A stretch of 64,000 nt of DNA from Datisca glomerata (taxonomy: Eukaryota > Streptophyta > Magnoliopsida > Cucurbitales > Datiscaceae), in contig QANY01003987.1 of assembly GCA_003255025.1 (NCBI GenBank), forward strand, positions 685,546-749,545, written 5' to 3'. A model generated the notes under the pieces. It did no database searches. It worked only from the letters and a program-made list of their open reading frames with translations, and had not been told where the DNA came from. Position 1 is the stretch's first letter. Each line of letters opens with the position of its first letter. Positions 57,901-64,000 of this stretch are shown piece by piece. Position numbers and translations under genes: made by a program.

Positions 57901-58680
57901 TGCTTCCATGCTTTCAAGAAGAACATTCTTGTCAAAATTATCGTTTCTAAAAATATGTAAGTTATTCATATCATCATTTTTAATTTCTTTTTGATGGATT
58001 GAGATCTTCCAATATAGTTTATAAAAGGTTTGTTTAATTTTATGTATTTTGTATAATTAATTAAATCCTTCAATACTTTAATAAACATAATATTGTAATA
58101 TCTCTTTCAAGTACTTAAAATATACATGAAGGTCTAGTTTGAGGGTCACTTAAACCCCTCAATCAGTTATTTTGGTTATACCAATAAACAATCCAATGAT
58201 CATGTGATTACTTGAAGGGTTCAAGTAGATAAGTTATTTTAGTTCTACTAATAAATAATCCAATGATCATGTGACTACTTGAAGGGTTCAAGTGGTTGTT
58301 TTTGACTACTTGAACCCTTCAAGTAGTTATTTTTGTTCCGGTAAGTAATTTCATGATCAGATGACTACTTGAAGGGTTCATGTAGTTGTTTATGACTGTT
58401 TGAACCCCTCAAGTAGTTATTTTTGTTATGCAAATAAGCAATCCAGTGACCATGTCACTACTTGAAGGGTTCAAGTAATTGTTTATGACTACTTGAATCC
58501 CTCAAGTAGTTATTTTGGTTATGCCAATAAGCAATCCAGTGACCACGTCTCTACTTTGAAGGGTTCACATAGTTTTATGATTACTTGAACCCCTCAAATA
58601 GTTATTTTTATTCTGTTAGTAAGCAATCTAAAGACCGAAATGATTACTTGAATGGTTCAAGTAGTTATTTGATTTTGCCT
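54935..58680. repeat. Array of about 60 short palindromes
   Basis: I count about 59 full or half copies of a 21-bp inverted repeat with 9-bp arms CTACTTGAA and TTCAAGTAG around GGG or CCC. Blocks: 54935-56200, 56505-57105, 57560-57795, 58143-58672. In the best preserved part a GGG copy is followed after about 10 bp (TTGTTTATGA) by a CCC copy, then by a spacer of about 40 bp (like AATAAGCAATCCAGTGACCA), giving a higher-order period of about 93 bp. Spacers are diverged versions of one another and appear in both orientations. Non-repetitive pieces interrupt at 56205-56505, 57125-57555 and 57800-58140. No open frame of note. I do not recognise a named repeat family. Confidence 0.9.
57796..57969 (-). 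pseudogene. Unrecognised coding-like fragment inside the array
   Basis: On the minus strand a stretch starting MNNLHIFRNDNFDKNVLL and including ACNLKVREWVGARVEYDG, WYLHTYAWNSFIFFVDPK has protein-like composition (Trp, Tyr, Asp, charged residues), unlike its surroundings. It runs into a palindrome copy at 57795. It could be an exon of a gene captured by the array-bearing element. I cannot name the family. Confidence 0.3.
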
Positions 58681-59712
58681 TAACAAGTCAAAATCAACAC
58701 TCTCAGTTATTTTTAGTACTACCATACATACAACAAAATATATAACTACCATCCTTACAATACAATAAATCAATATTACGGATCACATAGCTTAAATCCA
58801 TGCTACAAAATATGTAACTAAAAGTATGAGATCACATAGTTGCCTCCCAAATAGCAAAGATGCTTGAATGATTCAAGTAATATGTGAGTATTTATGAGGC
58901 TGCAAAGATGCTTCCATCAACAACAAATAAATTTCAAATGTGAGCATGAAAAAAATTTCAATTATGAAAAAAATAGAGGATGAAGGATAAGCTCGAATGA
59001 TACAAATAGGGTGGAGAAGATGAAGTTGTGATGATGCAGTATGTAAGATGCAATGGAAAATACGTTGATTAGACTAAACTAAAAGGCGATCATTAGATTT
59101 GAATGACAATTTAATAAATATTTTTGAATTTAGTGGGGCGATGATCTAAATTTCTTATCATTAAGAAATGAATATATTTTTCCGAAGTAAAGTTTGAAAA
59201 GTTATATTCTTCCCAATAACATTCATTTGTTAATCTTAGACTTTGTTCGGCTCAACTTATAAGCTGTAACTTGTGACTTATAGTTTAAATAAATAAATAA
59301 CTTATTTTTAAGAGGGTGTTTGATACAACTTATTGGAATAAGCTAACAACTTATTTAAACTAAAAATCTAATAACCTTCAAGCTAAACAAACTAGCTTTT
59401 TAACTTAAAATTCTTTTAATTTGTTTACATCTTTAAAATCACCCCTATCATTTTAAAAACTATACAAACATATATCTCTTCTTCAAGACAGATCTATGAA
59501 ATGAGAAGGAAATTGTGTTGCTTTGAACTGGAGTTGTGGTGCCAGGTTGAGGGAACGGTAACATAGAATATAGGTCAGGGAATTGGGTCGGGTTAGTTTG
59601 GGGAGCCGAGATCGGGTGGGACATGTGTCAGGATGAGTGACGGATTGGGTTGGGGACACAGACTGTGAAGTCGAGTCGGCTCGAGTGGGCCATGGGTTGG
59701 GGACAAGGTCAG
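58681..59712. other. Non-coding sequence, possible hAT-type MITE
   Basis: No gene recognised. At about 59240-59410 phrases such as CAACTTATAAGCTG and AGGGTGTTTGATACAACTTA and ATAAGCTAACAACTTATTT resemble hAT-like miniature elements common in plants, but clear terminal inverted repeats and target duplications were not established. Confidence 0.35.
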
Positions 59713-61185
59713 TGTTGGATCGAATTTTAAAATTTGAGAAAAATTCATTGAATCACGAACGGTTCGTGGACAGAAAATAAAAAAATTTTACATCCACCAA
59801 TTTAATCATATAAAATATTAAATTCATACATCCGGTTATGCATATGAAGTTAAATATATTCAAAAGAGGTAGAAACAATTTTATACTTTTATCGTATCGG
59901 AGAAATTCGGATTTGGTGGAGTCCTATTAGTCGTCTCACATTCTTCGTTCTTCGTAGAACTCGAATCAGTCTTCACACCAACAACTACTTATAGGATTCA
60001 TAAGTATATCTCAATTGGATGTTGATTAGACATTGAGTGTGAGCTCTCAAAACAACTAGAGAAGAAAAATCAAAACTTTCTCTCTCCTCTATAGATTTCA
60101 GGGGCAAGCATGGGAGGGGGAGATAAACTATTTTCTGCTCTGTGTAATTACACACTGTGTTAGAGTTAGGGATGCAACCCTATTGTCATCCCTTATATAA
60201 TAATTACAGAATTTACACATATACCCCTATATTTTAAATTACCAAAAATTCACCCTATTATATTTACTATTTCCAAAAATTGAATATCTCTCTATAGTCA
60301 ATGTTGTGTCCAAATTCATCAATCTAAAATAATAAATTAAATTGATCTCTAGCAATTAATTAATTAATTTAGTTTATTTACTAGTTATCAAAGAATTAGA
60401 AAATAACCAATTAATTAACTTGAACATTAATTACTTAGTTGTCACTAATTAAGTGACAACACCCATTACATATGAGTTCAGGAAATATACCTTTGTCCAA
60501 AACACATTTTTGGTCCAACTTGTGTTGTTTTTCATTCATGTCCCTATGAGCTACTTCTGAGACCGAATGGACCCACATGAATAAAGCTATAGGACCCAAA
60601 TATTCAGTGAGTTATCTCCATAAATTTCTGACATATTCAATTCTGACATCATACGAATCCACTATAGGTCCAATGCCGAATCAACTCTCGATTCATCCGC
60701 GCTACATTTTCTGTTGGTGCAAATAAACACTTTTATTTCATGGTCCACAAAATATTTTAACATATTACCTTTCGTAAATATCAGTAACAATTGTAGGATA
60801 CAAAATTATCATTTTACCCCTCTTGTTATTATTTCCTCAACTCTTTTATCGACTGTGAATAAGAAAAACATAATAGTGAATTGTCTCAAACAATTCCCCT
60901 TGTCTTATTCAATGATTCATTTTATCGAGTACCTAGTCAGGTTAATTTATTCACATACCCATCAATAAAATATAAGGTCATATTGTTGCATATTGCAATC
61001 TAACCACGAACTTTCATATTTATGAATCACGCAACCCTAACATAGTTTAATCACAATCCTAGAGTTCAAGTTTCGTATTCATCTCAGGATTAAAGTAATT
61101 ACAAAAATCTCCTTTTGGTGTAACAATTAGATTTAGAGCTAGATAAATGCCTTTACTCCAAACTAATTTATTAATGGCTCATTTG
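59713..61185 (-). repeat. Truncated Copia LTR, tandem with the next
   Basis: Aligns with 61190-62775 throughout, e.g. GTGAGCTCTCAAAA, TTTATCTCCATAAATT-like and GAATCAACT..TTCATCCGCGCTAC. It lacks the last roughly 350 bp (the element-orientation start) present in the neighbour. The low end TGTTGGATCG at 59713 is the probable true LTR end. Confidence 0.7.
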
Positions 61186-61189
61186 CTGA

Positions 61190-63119
61190 GACCGGTTGAT
61201 TTTAAAATTAATTAAACACAAGTTTAAACCATAAACGGTTTGTGGGTGGGATATAAATAAAATTTCCAATTAACTTATTTAATCAAATTAAATAACTTAA
61301 AACTAAACAACGACCGATTATACAGATACGACATTACACGAGAAGATAAGGTTAGAGATAATATTATTTCACCTATACTTTGTATCGGAGAATTTTTGAA
61401 CTGTCAAAATTTCTTCGAGCATTCTTCGTGTTCTTCAAGTTTCGGGATCTGAATCACGCACTTGAACTCTAAGAACGATTTGTGAATTTCGTCCACCAAC
61501 AACCATCCGTTAATTTCATAAATATGTCTCACGAGAATTTGTGTAAGAATTTGAGTGTGAGCTCTCAAAATGGTTGAAGAAGAAAAATAAAAAATTTTCT
61601 CCTTCAATATAATTTTTGGCGGCATCAAGGAGGGAGAGGAAAATGTTTTGATCCTTTTTCTTTTTTAACAAGCAACTGTATCTTATCCAAGATCTATCTA
61701 CAACCAGATTGCATATATTGATAAAATGTAATTTTTGATATTTATAAATATACCTATATATTTTTAAATTTTCAAAAATTCACCCCATATATTCATAATT
61801 GCCGAAAATTATAATATTCTCTAGAGTTTGAGTTGTATCCTGACTCGTCAATCCAATTGATAAATTAATTTATCATTATCAATTAATTAATTAATTTTTT
61901 ATTTACTAATTATCCAATAATTAAAAAATAATAAACTAATTAATTTCAATACATATAAACATACTTAACTAATTAAGTAACATCATCCATCACATATAGG
62001 TGTAGGAAATATGTATTGGCACCAAAACACATTTTGATCATATTTACTTGGTTTCTCTATTCCTGTTCTTATTAGCTATTTCTGACACCGGATGGACGTA
62101 CATGAACAAAACTAAGGATTCAAATACCTGGCGAATTTATCTCCATAAATTCTCAACCTATTTAATATTGACATCGTACGACTCCACTATAGGTTCGATG
62201 TCGAATCAACTATCTATTCATACGCGCTACGCTTTTTGTTCATGTAAATAAACCCTTTTATTTTCACGGTCCATGGATTATTTTAGCATAATACCATCGT
62301 GAATATCAGTAACAAGAGTAGAATACAATACCATTTTACCCCACTTATTATAATTTTCTGAACTCCTTTATTGATTGTGAATAAGAAATACATAATAGTG
62401 AATTGTCTCGTCCAATTCACAAGTCTTAATCAATGACTCAATTCATTGAGTACCTGGTCAAGTTAATTTATTCACACACCCATCAATAAAGTATAAGGTG
62501 ATATTGTTGCTTTCACAATCAAACCACAAATTTCTATATCTATCAATCACGTAACTCAAACTTAATTGAATTACAATCTTAACAGCCAAGGTGTTGCCTG
62601 CCAATTCGAACTCACCCATTTGACATATCAAATATTACAACTAACTAAGTCAAGCTATGTATTCACCTCAGGATAAAGGTGATTATGAAAATACCCTTAA
62701 GGTGTCATAATTAGATTTAGAGTTTGGTAAACGGTTTTGGGCTCTAAAATAATTTGTTATCAGTCTATTCAACATGTTCATATCATGTTTAGGTTAACCG
62801 TTTGAGTTTCTATTCTCATACCCCAAGATTGGCATCCATTGGTTCAACCTAACAGTCGTACTCGGAATCGATTGCCCAATCGATCCTAAGACTACGAATA
62901 TCATTCTGAACTTTCTCAGAAGAGTTCATGTGGAGACGTTTTTGTCTTCACTCTTCGTTCATTGATGAAAGTTTCAGGACTTGATTAATTTATAAACACA
63001 CTATAATTTAAAATAAAACTTTCAATTTATTCATAAGAATTCAATAATACTGATGTATGAGAAATAACTAAATACAAATAAATAACTATCATATGCTACT
63101 TTATGGACATATTTCAACA
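61190..63119 (-). repeat. 3' LTR of a Copia element
   Basis: On the minus strand it starts TGTTGAAATATGTCCATAAA at 63119, directly after the purine-rich CTCCAACTGGGAGAT tract that follows pol, and runs for about 1.9 kb. The low end is near 61190, where it meets the truncated sister LTR. TATA or polyadenylation sites were not resolved. Confidence 0.75.
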
Positions 63120-64000
63120 ATCTCCCAGTTGGAGTAAAGTAGGCGTGTACAATCTCTTATCCTCACGCCCTCAGATGACCATAAAAAAAACTTTATTGCT
63201 CAAAGTCTTCGTGAATGGATCTGCCATGTTGTTCACCGTCGAAATATGTGTAACCACAAAGTCTCCACGCTAAACAATTTCTCTAATCAGAAGATATTTA
63301 CATTCTATATGTTTGGATCTCTTATGGCTTCTAGGTAGTTTAGAATTCGCTATAGCCCCACTGTTATCACAATAAAGTGTCATGGGCTTGTCAGCGTTTG
63401 GAACAATTTCCAAAGTCTTCAAAAACTTCCTAAGCCACAGCCTCCTTTACAGCTTCACAAGCTGCCACATATTTAGCTTCCATGGTAGAATCAGCAATGC
63501 AAGATTGCTTGATACTTCTCTATACAACTGCTCCACCTTTCAGGATGAACACAGATCCTGAAGTGGACCTCCTAGAATCCTTGTCCACGACATAGCAAAT
63601 GTCTGAACTTGTGCAAAGTATCACATACATGAGACTTCCTATTGCTGAGGCATAGAGAATCTTTATCATGTTTTTCTCTTCTTTATGAGTCTTGGGAGAC
63701 TGGTCCTTGGAGAGGCTGACTCCATGTATAAAAGGAAGAAATTATTTCTTAGAGTTTTACATACTGAAGTGATCCAACACCTTATCAATATAAGGTGTTT
63801 GAGACACTATAAATTGTTTATTCTTCCTATCTCGAAATATCTGAATACCTAAGACAAATACAACTTTCCAAGATCCTTCATATCAAATTGCTTTGCAAGC
63901 CAAATCTTGACATCAAATATTTTTCCTACATCATTCCCAATGAGTAGAATATCATCTACATACAATATTAGAAAAATCACCTTCCCTTCATGTATCAGCT
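63120..64000 (-). pseudogene. Copia RT-RNase H remnant running out of the window
   Basis: On the minus strand from the window edge: LYVDDILLIGND (RT catalytic motif), VKIWLAKQFDMKDLGK, then RNase H with RSIKQSCIADSTMEAKYV and AACEAVKEAVA before an in-frame stop (TAG in place of a Trp codon), a broken HDTLL piece, and the C-terminal end before a TGGGAGATTGT LTR junction. Same pol family style as 46201-48453. Several stops and frameshifts; upstream parts are outside the window. Confidence 0.85.

Noticed and set aside
54935..58680. A CRISPR-like look: short palindromic repeats with spacers
   Set aside because: Spacers are diverged copies of one another, repeat spacing alternates 10 and 40 bp, the orientation flips, and the surroundings are plant retrotransposons and Helitrons. 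No cas gene.

Overview
The window is nuclear DNA of a flowering plant, almost certainly a eudicot. It is AT-rich, has spliced genes with GT..AG introns, and is dominated by degenerate LTR retrotransposons of the Copia and Gypsy types with Helitron and MULE-like debris. No rRNA, tRNA or bacterial-type feature was seen. I could run no searches, so family names rest on motifs I recognise.

Only one short interval holds ordinary host genes, all on the + strand: a two-domain cupin of the cytosolic 11S-globulin-like type (14103-15956, three exons, 356 aa), a P-type pentatricopeptide repeat protein (16828-18219, 463 aa, about ten PPR motifs) and a dirigent protein with a signal peptide and an Asn/Gly-rich insertion (19980-20891, 303 aa). 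From memory the same three families are neighbours in Arabidopsis (At1g07750, At1g07740, At1g07730), so this looks like an old syntenic block with repeats on both sides.

Left of the genes lie a Helitron 5' end (1-48), a Copia solo LTR with a perfect 5-bp target duplication (1509-3731), an internally deleted Tat-like Gypsy element on the minus strand with minisatellites (4720-10480), and a MULE-like element with long terminal inverted repeats carrying a broken GRF zinc-finger gene (11014-13640).

Right of the genes come a Copia remnant (21694-23235), a Gypsy LTR on the minus strand (23284-23828), about 7 kb of repeat-derived sequence with a series of minisatellites, and the matching LTR on the plus strand (31243-31793). 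The two LTRs share a candidate target duplication in inverted orientation, which suggests a rearrangement inside one insertion. A second solo LTR with perfect target duplication follows (32491-34965). Next is a 9-kb degenerate Tat-type Gypsy element (37063-46186, minus) with gag-pol remnants and an antisense gene remnant on the + strand. Its 5' LTR is cut by a Copia element (46187-50630, plus), whose 3' LTR sits in a LINE remnant (50631-51980).

The most unusual sequence is at 54935-58680: about 60 copies of a short near-perfect palindrome (arms CTACTTGAA and TTCAAGTAG around GGG or CCC), arranged in pairs with a higher-order period near 93 bp and with orientation flips and long-range inverted symmetry. 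I do not recognise it. Beside it are Helitron ends placed head to tail (53742-54610). The window ends with two related Copia LTRs in tandem (59713-63119) and the degenerate 3' end of a Copia pol gene (63120-64000, minus).
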